Of a stretch of DNA of 64,000 nt, positions 42,845 to 50,307 are shown piece by piece. The position numbers and the translations under genes are program-made. This stretch comes from Kitasatospora sp. MAA19 (GTDB taxonomy: Bacteria > Actinomycetota > Actinomycetes > Streptomycetales > Streptomycetaceae). The stretch lies in contig NZ_JARXYZ010000003.1 in NCBI RefSeq assembly GCF_029894125.1, positions 434,001 through 498,000 of the forward strand, given 5' to 3'. The notes below the pieces were generated by a model that did not search any database, was not told the origin of the DNA, and worked only from the letters and a program-made list of their open reading frames with translations. Within the stretch, counting starts at the first letter, position 1. Each line of letters begins with the position of its first letter.

Positions 42845-43498
42845 CTACCCGGCGCGGTGGCGGTCGGTGGACGCCGCACCGGAACGGCGGGCCCGCAGCA
42901 GTTCGACCGCCACCGGGACCACCGAGACCAGCACGATGCCGACCAGGATGGCCTCGATGTTGTCCCGGACGAACGGGATCTGCCCCAGGAAGTAGCCGAG
43001 CACGGTGACACCGGCGCCCCACAGCACACCGCCGACGAGGTTGAAGACCACGAAGGTGCGGTAGTTCATCCTGCTCACCCCGGCGACGATCGGGGTGAAG
43101 GTGCGCACGATCGGCACGAACCGGGCCAGCACGATCGCCTTGGGCCCGTGCCGGTCGAAGAAGGCGGCGGCCTTCTCCACGTTCTCCTGCTTGAAGATCC
43201 GGGAGTCGGGGCGGCGGAACAGGCCCGGCCCGACCTTGCGGCCGAACAGGTAGCCGACCTGGTCCCCCGCCACCGCGGCGGCCACGATCAGCGCGCAGAC
43301 CAGCCAGAGCGGCTGGTGCAGGTAGGTGCCGCCGGCCACCAGCAGACCGGTGGTGAACAGGAGCGAGTCGCCGGGCAGGAAGAAGCCGATCAGCAGGCCG
43401 GACTCGGCGAAGACGATGGCCAGGATGCCGATCAGGCCGAAGGTGGAGATCAGGTTGGTCGGATCGAGCCAGGACGGGCCGAGGGCGAGGCTGGTCAC
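42845..43498 (-). CDS. DedA-family membrane protein
   Basis: 217 residues. The DedA (SNARE-associated, VTT-like) core is present: LIGILAIVFAESGLLIGFFLPGD with the conserved E and F-PGD, AVAGDQVGYLFGRKVGPGLF, KAIVLARFVPIVRTFTPIVAG with the R-F-X-P motif, and MNYRTFVVFNLVGGVLWGAG. Recent work shows DedA proteins recycle undecaprenyl phosphate or flip phospholipids using proton coupling; the conserved Glu, Asp and Arg residues are all here. GTG at 43498 follows AGGAG at nine bases. Separate from the ThrE-type gene by 119 bases. Confidence 0.9.
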   Translation of the reverse strand: MTSLALGPSWLDPTNLISTFGLIGILAIVFAESGLLIGFFLPGDSLLFTTGLLVAGGTYLHQPLWLVCALIVAAAVAGDQVGYLFGRKVGPGLFRRPDSRIFKQENVEKAAAFFDRHGPKAIVLARFVPIVRTFTPIVAGVSRMNYRTFVVFNLVGGVLWGAGVTVLGYFLGQIPFVRDNIEAILVGIVLVSVVPVAVELLRARRSGAASTDRHRAG

Positions 43499-43598
43499 GT
43501 GCGGACACTCCTGAGGGTCGAGTCTTGGCAATGAAACAGTAAAGCATTCACCAAGAATCGATAAACCGGTAGGTCATGACGGGCCTGCACGCACCCGC

Positions 43599-43620
43599 GC
43601 CCGCACGCGGCCGTGCGGGC
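43599..43620. terminator. Hairpin downstream of the TPR gene
   Basis: Nine perfect pairs (GCCCGCACG and complement), loop CGGC, about 70 bases past the TPR stop. Confidence 0.6.
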
Positions 43621-43632
43621 CGGGGCGTGCGG

Positions 43633-43688
43633 GTGCGGGGGTGCGGGGGTGCAGGGGTGCAGGGGTGCAGGGGTGCAGGGGTGCGGGG
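43633..43688. repeat. Seven 8-bp tandem repeats after the TPR gene
   Basis: GTGCAGGG four times flanked by GTGCGGGG copies, ending three bases short of the TPR stop codon at 43692. Confidence 0.9.
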
Positions 43689-43691
43689 CCG

Positions 43692-46049
43692 TCAGAGGCC
43701 GTAGCGCTCGATGGTCTCCTCGTGCCGGGCGACGTCCGCACCCGCCGCCTTGGCCAGGTCCAGCCAGGCCAGCGGGTGCGTCCAGTCGCCGGTGAGCCGG
43801 TGCAGCAGCGCGTCGGCCTCGGCGGCCGAGGCGGTCGGCGGCACCCCGACGGCGGCGTAGACGCCGGGCAGCGCGGCGTCCTCGTCCGCCGGGTCGGTGA
43901 TGCGGTACTGCTCCCCGCTGTACGCCCAGACCGCGTAGCCGGCCTGCTGCAGGTCTTCGCGCAGCGCCGCCCACGGCTCGTCGCCGGGCCAGCCGCCGTC
44001 GATCCAGTACGTGGCGTACCCCGCCGGGTCGAGCAGGGTGAGCAGCTCGAACACCGGGCGCCAGCCCCGCCGCTCCTCCTCGGGGGCGTCCTCGGCCGGC
44101 GGCGGCTCCAGCAGCGCCGGGGCGAAGACCACCACGTCGCCGTGGTTGAGCGTGAGGTCGTCGCCGAGCACCGGCAGGATCCGGGCGGTGGCCGGACCGG
44201 TGCGGACGGCGGGCAGGTCGGCCGTGGCGCCGTTGGTGCGGGTGGCGCGGACGGTGACCAGCTGCCACTCCTCGTCCACCGGCCCCTCGGGCTCGTCGAA
44301 CTCGATGCCGAGCAGCGCGCCGGCGGAGCGGACCGCCGCCCAGTCCCGGTTGGCGGTGGCCGCGGTGATCAGGTGCCAGAGGTCGGGCTCCTGGACGGTG
44401 CGGTGGCGCTCCTCCTCCGGGGCGGCCCCGGCGGGCAGCGCGTGCTCCAGGAGCTCCTGGTACAGCCGCTGCGCGGTGGCGTGGTCGCCCAGCTCGGTGG
44501 CGGCGCCGGCGGCCAGCCGGCGGGTGTTGATCCGGCTCCGGTCCAGGGCCAGGATCGCCTCGCACTGCTCCAGCACCTCGGCCCAGCGGGCCTCGGCGGC
44601 GGCCCAGCGGGCGCGTATCCAGTGCCCGTCGGCCGGGCTGGTGCCGGCCAGCCGGTCGGCGAGGCGGCGGACGCCCTCGGCGTCCCCCGCGTCGATCAGG
44701 GCGGAGCCGAGCATGCCGGTCAGCACCTCGTCGCCCGGGGCGGCGTCGAGCCACTGCCAGAGCAGGTCGGCGGCGGCCCGGGCGTGGCCGAGGCCGCCGA
44801 GCACCGCGGCCAGGTTGACGGCCAGTTCGGTGGCGGCGGCCTGCTCACCCTGGTACCGGTCCAGGGCGACGGAGAGCAGGTCGGCGCCGGTCTCGTAGGG
44901 CACCCCGGCCTCGGCCAGGTGTGCCGCCAGTTCGCCCGGCGGAACGGGCAGCTCGGGCACCGGCAGCGCCTCGGCGGCCGCCCGCAGCGCGGCGACCTCC
45001 TCGGCCACGCCCTCGGTGCGGCGCAGCCGGGCGAGCTTGCGCTCCCCGGTCTCGGCGAGGGTCAGCGCCACCGTCCGGGCGCCGCGGGCGACGGCGAGCC
45101 GACCCGCCGCCAGCAGCAGGTCCACGCAGGGGCGGTGCGAGCCGGTGCCGTCCAGGTAGCCGACCCAGCCGGCCAGGACGGCGCCCAGCTCGGCGTCGTT
45201 CTCCCAGGCACCGGCCGCGACCAGCAGCTCGACCGTGCGCGTCCAGCCGTCCCGCAGGTCGGCGTGGCGCTCGGCGGCCTCCCGGGCGGGCAGCAGCGCC
45301 AGCGCCTCCTCGGTGCGGCCGAGCGAGGCCAGCGCGCGGGCCCGCAGCAGACCGCCCCAGAGCCGGTCGCTCTCGTCGATCTCGCGGCCGCGGGAGCGCT
45401 CGGCCTGCTCGGCGGTGTCGACCAGCGTGAGCACCTCCTCGTGCCGGCCGAGCCGGCTCAGCGTGCCGGCCCGGGCGTGGTGGAAGTGCAGCGAGAGCCG
45501 CTCGCCGGCCGCCTGGATCCGGGCGGCGGCGGTGTCCAGGTGGCTGAGCGCCTCGGCGTGGCGGCCGTCGTCCTCCAGTGCGTCGGAGTACTCGCGGGAG
45601 AGGCAGTCGAAGCAGGCCCGGGCGGGCTCGATCCGCTCCAGCGTCTCGCCGAGCACCGCCAGCCGCTCCGGGACGTAGCCGGGGCCGTCGACCCGGGCGT
45701 GGCAGATCGCGAAGTCCTGCACCACGCAGACGGACTGCGGGCAGCCCGCCGTCTCCTCCCGGTGGGCGAACTCCAGCAGGTCGACCGCCTCGGGCAGGGC
45801 CTGCTCGCCCTGGTGGCGCTTGTTCAGCAGGTTCTGCATCCGCCAGTGCCGCAGGTAGACCTCGACCCAGGGCAGGCCGAGCGCCCGGGAGGCGGCCAGC
45901 GCCTCCGGGTAGACCGCGTCCAGCTGGTCGTTGCGGCCCTCGTTGGCGTGGCCGGGCAGCTCGTAGATGGCGTCGGCCAGCCGGCGGTGGCCGGCCTCGG
46001 CCAGCTGGCGGTGGGCGTCGTGCACCCAGGCCCAGATGTCGGTGCTCAT
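43692..46049 (-). CDS. Large tetratricopeptide-repeat protein next to the Hsp90-like gene
   Basis: 785 residues, no signal peptide or membrane segment, so cytoplasmic. It is a chain of helical pairs with TPR-like spacing: DALEDDGRHAEALSHLDTAA, GTLSRLGRHEEVLTLVDTAE, ALASLGRTEEALALLPAREA, LGSALIDAGDAEGVRRLADR and others. Residues 560-650 include a small beta-rich part (LVTVRATRTNGATADLPAVR), and the last 100 residues are a distinct region (ATYWIDGGWPGDEPWAALRE). The start is ATG at 46049. The gene lies 148 bases downstream of the Hsp90-like ATPase on the same strand; TPR proteins are classic Hsp90 partners in eukaryotes, so a functional pair is inferred. No known enzyme domain seen. Confidence 0.8.
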   Translation of the reverse strand: MSTDIWAWVHDAHRQLAEAGHRRLADAIYELPGHANEGRNDQLDAVYPEALAASRALGLPWVEVYLRHWRMQNLLNKRHQGEQALPEAVDLLEFAHREETAGCPQSVCVVQDFAICHARVDGPGYVPERLAVLGETLERIEPARACFDCLSREYSDALEDDGRHAEALSHLDTAAARIQAAGERLSLHFHHARAGTLSRLGRHEEVLTLVDTAEQAERSRGREIDESDRLWGGLLRARALASLGRTEEALALLPAREAAERHADLRDGWTRTVELLVAAGAWENDAELGAVLAGWVGYLDGTGSHRPCVDLLLAAGRLAVARGARTVALTLAETGERKLARLRRTEGVAEEVAALRAAAEALPVPELPVPPGELAAHLAEAGVPYETGADLLSVALDRYQGEQAAATELAVNLAAVLGGLGHARAAADLLWQWLDAAPGDEVLTGMLGSALIDAGDAEGVRRLADRLAGTSPADGHWIRARWAAAEARWAEVLEQCEAILALDRSRINTRRLAAGAATELGDHATAQRLYQELLEHALPAGAAPEEERHRTVQEPDLWHLITAATANRDWAAVRSAGALLGIEFDEPEGPVDEEWQLVTVRATRTNGATADLPAVRTGPATARILPVLGDDLTLNHGDVVVFAPALLEPPPAEDAPEEERRGWRPVFELLTLLDPAGYATYWIDGGWPGDEPWAALREDLQQAGYAVWAYSGEQYRITDPADEDAALPGVYAAVGVPPTASAAEADALLHRLTGDWTHPLAWLDLAKAAGADVARHEETIERYGL

Positions 46050-46163
46050 GTCGTGTCCCCCTGCGTGGTGCTGTTGAGAAGTCTGCCGTCGGCCACTGAC
46101 AATCCGTCGGGGCCGGGGCGCGCCGGGCAGGTCCCGCCGGGCGCGCGACGTGTCGGACGCGCC

Positions 46164-46208
46164 CCGCTCACGCCTCGTCCGCTCACGTCTCCTCCGCTCA
46201 CGTCTCCT
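46164..46208. repeat. 15-bp tandem repeat at the 3' end of the Hsp90-like gene
   Basis: CCGCTCACGTCTCCT at 46179 and 46194, with a diverged copy at 46164. The last copy contains the stop codon, so the gene's end is duplicated and stop codons are stacked. Confidence 0.85.
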
Positions 46209-48129
46209 CCGAGAGGGCGCCGAGGGTGTCCGGGACGTCCGGCAGGCCGACCGGGACGGCGGCGGTCAGGGCGGAGACCGCGGTGCCGATGCCGGACAGC
46301 GCCGCGGTGAGGTCGCCGCCGGAGGAGTCCGCCGAGCCGGCCGAGGCGGCGGCCATGATCACCTTGAGCGAGCGGAGCAGCCCGGCCGCCGTGGCGCTGC
46401 CGGTGTGCCCGGTGCGGTAGGCGGCGAGCAGGTCCAGCACGGCCGGGCAGGACAGGTTGAGGTAGAGGCGGGCCCTGACCTCGCCGTCGGTGCGGGCGGT
46501 GAACGCCCGGGCCAGCCGCAGCGCCGCGGACGGGATCCGGGCGTCGGCCTGGTCGTCCTCGATCCGGGCCTTCAGCTCGGCCTCGCGGTCCGGCACCAGC
46601 ACCAGGGGCAGGCCGGGCGGGTCGAACCGGGCCGGGACGAGCTGCTCGCCCTCGTCGGCGAGGGCGCCGGCCAGCCAGGCCGCCTCCCCGGCCGGCAGCG
46701 GGCGCTCCGGGTCGCGGAACAGCTCGCGGTCGCCGTGCTCGCTGCCCAGTTCGACCAGCCGGCAGCCGCGCAGCTGGGCGTAGCGGCGCAGGAAGGGCAG
46801 CACCGCGTAGCGGTCGCCGCGGGCGATCGGCACCCGCATCGCCCGGTACAGCATCTCCTCGAAGCCGCCGCCGCTGCCGAGCGCGACGTGCACCGCTCCC
46901 CCGCCCATGGCCCGCAGCGCGCCGGCGGTGAGGTCGCCCTGGGAGGTGGGGACCGGGACGTCGTCGGCGAGCAGGGTGAACAGCCGCTCGTCGCAGAGCG
47001 CGGCGCCGAGCAGGTCCTGGCCGTGCCGGGTGAGGATCCGGCGCCAGGCGGCGGGCCGCAGCCGGGCGGTCTCGTACAGGCCGTCGACGATGGCGTCGGT
47101 GAGGGTGCGCTGGAGTGCGCGGTAGTGCTCGTCGCGCTGGAGGTCCTCGCGGCTGGCGGTGGGGGTGAGCCGGTTGGACTCGACCACGCCGCCGATGAAC
47201 CCGGCCCAGCTGGGCAGCAGGTCGCGGGCGTCCTCGGCGAGCAGCATGCCGCGCAGGTAGACGGCGAGGTCGCGGTTGTCGCTGCTGCCGTAGGTCCCGC
47301 CGTCCTGGACCCAGAGCAGGCCGATCGCGTCGGTGCCGCCCTCGACCGGGTCGACGGGGAAGGCGGTGAGCGGCTCGAAGCGGCGGCCGAAGGCGGTGGC
47401 GAAGCGCATCCGGGCGGCGTGCTCGTCGGGGGCGGGGGCCGTGGCCGGCCGGCCGGTGCCGCGCCAGGGCACCTCGACGCTGTTGACGGGCTGCTCGTCG
47501 TCGCCGACGTAGACCGGGATCGGCAGCAGCACGCAGTACCGGCCGAGCACCTCGCGCAGCGCGTCCTCGTCGGCGAGGTGGGCGTGTTCGGCCTTGAGCG
47601 TCAGCTCGACGACCGTGCCCGGGCGGGGCCGGGCGGGCACCGGGTCGACCTGGTACTGCTCGCCGCCCCGGCTGCGGTAGCGGTGGCCCAGCTGCGGTTC
47701 GCGGTGCGAGGTGGTGGTGACGACGACCTCGTCGGCCACCGAGAAGGCGGAGAGGAACCCGAGGCCGAAGGCGCCGATCAGCTCCTGGTTGCCGGTGAGG
47801 TCGCGCAGCATCCGGGTGTAGCCGGTGCCGACGGTGGCGAGGTAGGCGTGGATCTCCGGCTCGGTGAGGCCGGCTCCGGTGTCCTCGATGGCGACGGTCC
47901 GCCGGGCGGCGTCGCCGCGCACCCTGATCAGCGGGTGGTGGTCGCCGTCCGGGTCCTCCAGGAGTCGGCGGGTGTGCGAGTCGTGGGCGTTCTGGACGAG
48001 TTCGCGCAGGGCGACCAGCGGGGTGGAGTAGAGGTGGGTGGCGAGGACGTTCACCAGTCCGCCGAGATCGACCTCGGTCGTACGCAGATCCTCGGCGGGA
48101 GTGGGCTCGGGCGGGGCACCTTCAGACAT
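46198..48129 (-). CDS. Hsp90-like GHKL ATPase (HtpG paralogue)
   Basis: 643 residues. The N-terminal ATPase domain has the Hsp90 motifs: helix 1 with the catalytic Glu and Mg-binding Asn (ALRELVQNAHDSHTRRL), AIEDTGAGLTEPEI, and the lid/G2 loop IGAFGLGFLSAFSVADEVVV. A middle domain with an Hsp90-like segment (YLRGMLLAEDARDLLPSW then FIGGVVESNRLTPTASREDL) follows. The C-terminal 200 residues are not recognisably the HtpG dimerisation domain and contain ADEGEQLVPARFD-type sequence. ATG at 48129 is preferred; an in-frame start 138 bases upstream adds residues unlike Hsp90. It probably forms an operon with the TPR gene. The role is unknown; it is more diverged than a housekeeping HtpG. Confidence 0.85.
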   Translation of the reverse strand: MSEGAPPEPTPAEDLRTTEVDLGGLVNVLATHLYSTPLVALRELVQNAHDSHTRRLLEDPDGDHHPLIRVRGDAARRTVAIEDTGAGLTEPEIHAYLATVGTGYTRMLRDLTGNQELIGAFGLGFLSAFSVADEVVVTTTSHREPQLGHRYRSRGGEQYQVDPVPARPRPGTVVELTLKAEHAHLADEDALREVLGRYCVLLPIPVYVGDDEQPVNSVEVPWRGTGRPATAPAPDEHAARMRFATAFGRRFEPLTAFPVDPVEGGTDAIGLLWVQDGGTYGSSDNRDLAVYLRGMLLAEDARDLLPSWAGFIGGVVESNRLTPTASREDLQRDEHYRALQRTLTDAIVDGLYETARLRPAAWRRILTRHGQDLLGAALCDERLFTLLADDVPVPTSQGDLTAGALRAMGGGAVHVALGSGGGFEEMLYRAMRVPIARGDRYAVLPFLRRYAQLRGCRLVELGSEHGDRELFRDPERPLPAGEAAWLAGALADEGEQLVPARFDPPGLPLVLVPDREAELKARIEDDQADARIPSAALRLARAFTARTDGEVRARLYLNLSCPAVLDLLAAYRTGHTGSATAAGLLRSLKVIMAAASAGSADSSGGDLTAALSGIGTAVSALTAAVPVGLPDVPDTLGALSEET

Positions 48130-48468
48130 GGGTCCCCAGTGTGCCAGTGCGACTATCCGGCGACCATTTCTTTCTCCATGAAGAAACTCGGTCAACTCTG
48201 CGTTGACATCGAAGGGTTGCCGGGGATTACCGCATTGCACCCCAACTCCAGTCCCCACCAGCAGCATTGGACGCCACGGAAGCCCCCGCCGGGACCGTCG
48301 GCAGTCTCCGGATACAACGTCACCATGACACCATCGGGGGAATTGCCACCCGTTTGGTGGAGTTCGTCCACACCGCTGGTGAATGCTGAACGTGCGACGT
48401 CAGGCAACGGCGCAACGGAGCGGCCACTCCGGATCGCGCCAATTTCGCACCAGCTCAGGGAGACCACC
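48130..48468. promoter_or_regulatory. Divergent promoter region, Hsp90-like gene / small secreted protein
   Basis: 339 bases with no gene. It is less GC-rich than the flanks. A TTGACA at 48203-48208 is a good -35 for rightward transcription but the -10 is weak (a TACC sequence about 19 bases on). A CCACC-N5-GGTGG hairpin lies near 48348. No clear HAIR/CIRCE element is seen. Confidence 0.45.
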
Positions 48469-48783
48469 GTGTCCCGTATTCGCGCAGCCGCCGCCACCGC
48501 CCTCGGGGCCTTCCTCCTCGTCGGCTTCGGCGCCGCCGGCGCCCACGCCGACAACGGCGCCGGCGCCCTCGACCACTCCAACAGCAGCGTGGTGAACAAC
48601 AACGGCTCCGCCAACGTCGTCGGCAACGTCGTCGGCAACGTGGTCATCACCCAGCAGACGGCCACCGGTTCGGGCGCGAGCAACCAGAACAACGGCCTCG
48701 CCGCCACCGGCAACGCCGGCAACATCGGCGCCCTGCAGGGCAACGGCAACCTCGACGCCCGGGTCCACCTCCCGCTCCACTAG
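48469..48783 (+). CDS. Small secreted Asn/Gly/Val-rich protein
   Basis: 104 residues. The signal peptide is MSRIRAAAATALGAFLLVGF ending AHA, leaving a mature protein of about 75 residues composed mainly of Asn, Gly, Val, Ala, Gln and Ser with few charges: SSVVNNNGSANVVGNVVGNV, then ITQQTATGSGASNQNNGLAA. There is no cysteine and no LPXTG. Alternating V-N-G steps resemble surface-assembling or amyloid-like repeats such as chaplins or rodlins in composition, but no chaplin signature is present. GTG at 48469 follows GGGAG at eight bases. A very long perfect terminator lies 27 bases after the stop. Confidence 0.75.
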   Translation: MSRIRAAAATALGAFLLVGFGAAGAHADNGAGALDHSNSSVVNNNGSANVVGNVVGNVVITQQTATGSGASNQNNGLAATGNAGNIGALQGNGNLDARVHLPLH

Positions 48784-48810
48784 GCCTTCCGCCCCACGGG
48801 CGCAGCCACG

Positions 48811-48852
48811 GGCCGGGTGCCCGCCCCGTCACCTCGGGGCGGGCACCCGGCC
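48811..48852. terminator. Very strong bidirectional terminator
   Basis: Eighteen perfect pairs (GGCCGGGTGCCCGCCCCG and complement), loop TCACCT, between convergent genes. Confidence 0.9.
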
Positions 48853-48860
48853 GCCGTTCG

Positions 48861-50018
48861 TCAGGACAGTCCCAGGACGGCCCGGCCCAGGCGCAGCAGG
48901 CAGTCCCCGAGGTCCGGCCGGGCGCTGTGCGGACGGTTCCGCACCCCGTCGTTGACCAGCGCGAACAGGGCGTGGACCCGGATCCGGGCCTCGACCGCGT
49001 CGTACCCGGGGCGGACCTGCCGCAGCAGGGCGACCCAGGTGCGCAGGAAGTCGCGCCGGAAGTCCACCGCGACCCGGCGGTCCGGCGGGGCCAGCCGCTC
49101 CGTCTCGCTGAGCATCGCGCCCAGGTAGTCGCCGTGGCGCAGGGCGAAGCCGACGTACGCGCCCAACCCGGCCGCCAGCGCCGCCTCGGGCCCGGTGGCG
49201 GCCGCGATCGCGCCGTCCACCTCGTGCCAGAGCCGTTCGCGGCTGCGCACCAGCGAGGCGGCGAGCAGTTGGGCCTTGCTGTCGAAGTGCCGGTAGACGC
49301 TGGGGCCGGCGATGCCGACGGCGGCGCCGAGCTGGTCGGTGCTGACGTTGTCGAAGCCGCGCTGGTGGAAGAGCCGGACGGCCGCCGCGAGCAGTTCCTC
49401 GCGGCGCGCCCGGGGTCGGGGCTCCGGCGGCGCGGGGGCGGGGGCGGGGGCGGGACCGGTCGCGGCGCCGCCCGGGCGGGCCGCGAGGACCGCCACGACC
49501 AGTTCGCGCAGCACCGCCTCGGCGCGACGGGGCTGCGGCGCGACCGACTGGTAGGAGAGCCCGGCGCAGACCGAGAGCGCCGACCAGCAGAGCAACTCGG
49601 CGTCCGTCTGCGGGAGTTCGGGTCGTTCGGCGGACAGCACGGCGGTCATCAGTGCGACGTCCGCGCGCAGCTCGCGGCGCAGCGCCGCCCGCCGGGCCGG
49701 CGGCAGCAGCCGGGCGTCGCGCTGCACCAGGGTGCCGAGCGGGCGGTGCCCGACCGCGACGGCGGCCAGCGCGGCGCCGAGGTCACCGGTGGTACGAGCC
49801 GCGCGCAGCCCGTCGGCCAGCGCGTCCAGCCCCAGCCGGACGGCGCGGTCGAGCAGTTCGGGCTTGCCGCGGAAGTGCCGGTAGAGGGCGGGCGCGGTGA
49901 TGCCGACCCCGGCGGCGACCTCGGCCATCGAGACCTGGTGGTAGCCGCTGCGGTGGAACCGGTCGGCCGCCACGGCCAGGATCTGGGCGCGCCGACCGGG
50001 GGGCCGTCGGACCACCAT
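48861..50018 (-). CDS. Regulator with two tandem TetR modules
   Basis: 385 residues. Module 1: HTH about 8-55 (AQILAVAADRFHRSGYHQVS, MAEVAAGVGITAPALYRHF). Module 2: HTH about 204-252 (REELLAAAVRLFHQRGFDNV, TDQLGAAVGIAGPSVYRHF), joined by a Pro/Ala-rich linker near 185-202. Each module has its own ligand-domain helices. Proteins with duplicated TetR units occur in streptomycetes and are often divergent from fatty-acid or acyl-CoA genes; here the divergent gene is an acyl-CoA dehydrogenase. ATG at 50018 follows GGGAGG at eight bases. Six 16-bp repeats start 14 bases upstream of it. One chain having two HTHs could bind DNA as a pseudo-dimer. Confidence 0.87.
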   Translation of the reverse strand: MVVRRPPGRRAQILAVAADRFHRSGYHQVSMAEVAAGVGITAPALYRHFRGKPELLDRAVRLGLDALADGLRAARTTGDLGAALAAVAVGHRPLGTLVQRDARLLPPARRAALRRELRADVALMTAVLSAERPELPQTDAELLCWSALSVCAGLSYQSVAPQPRRAEAVLRELVVAVLAARPGGAATGPAPAPAPAPPEPRPRARREELLAAAVRLFHQRGFDNVSTDQLGAAVGIAGPSVYRHFDSKAQLLAASLVRSRERLWHEVDGAIAAATGPEAALAAGLGAYVGFALRHGDYLGAMLSETERLAPPDRRVAVDFRRDFLRTWVALLRQVRPGYDAVEARIRVHALFALVNDGVRNRPHSARPDLGDCLLRLGRAVLGLS

Positions 50019-50031
50019 GGCGAGCCTCCCT

Positions 50032-50127
50032 CCCGTGCTCCGGACCGCCCGTGCTCCGGACCGCCCGTGCTCCGGACTGCTCACGCTCCGGACTGCTCAC
50101 GCTCCGGACTGCTCACGCTCCAAACCG
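50032..50127. repeat. Six 16-bp tandem repeats in the TetR/acyl-CoA dehydrogenase promoter region
   Basis: Two copies CCCGTGCTCCGGACCG, a transition copy ending ACTG, two copies CTCACGCTCCGGACTG and a last one ending AAACCG: the unit drifts along the array. It lies in the TetR 5' leader. Confidence 0.9.
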
Positions 50128-50144
50128 CCGACCGAAGGCTAGCA

Positions 50145-50241
50145 AGGATTCACTTGAGGGGGTCTTCCACCGACGACCACCGGCTTTCTCCGGGGTCGCC
50201 GACCCTGGACAGCGGAAGCTACCGAGGATTAACTTGTGAGG
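50145..50241. promoter_or_regulatory. Two related candidate operators before the acyl-CoA dehydrogenase gene
   Basis: AGGATTCACTTGAGG at 50145-50159 and AGGATTAACTTGTGAGG at 50225-50241 share AGGATTNACTTG and are the only AT-richer motifs in the region. They may bind the adjacent tandem TetR regulator. Confidence 0.45.
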
Positions 50242-50307
50242 CCATCACCTGGCACGTTCAGTCCCGGCCGGCGCCCGCAGCCGGTCACCACCGAAGGGAG
50301 CGCCGCC

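Noticed and set aside
39783-42995. A 1070-residue frame opposite the ThrE-type and membrane-protein genes
   Set aside because: Shadow of minus-strand genes with intact motifs and membrane segments; rich in Gln, His and Arg in the way antisense frames are.
43633-43688. Regular short repeats that might suggest a CRISPR array
   Set aside because: Units are 8 bases with no spacers and no cas genes; it is a simple minisatellite, as are the other arrays here.
43641-46310. An 889-residue frame opposite the TPR gene
   Set aside because: The minus-strand TPR protein has repeat periodicity and a proper start; the opposite frame is Gly/Arg/Gln-rich without domains.
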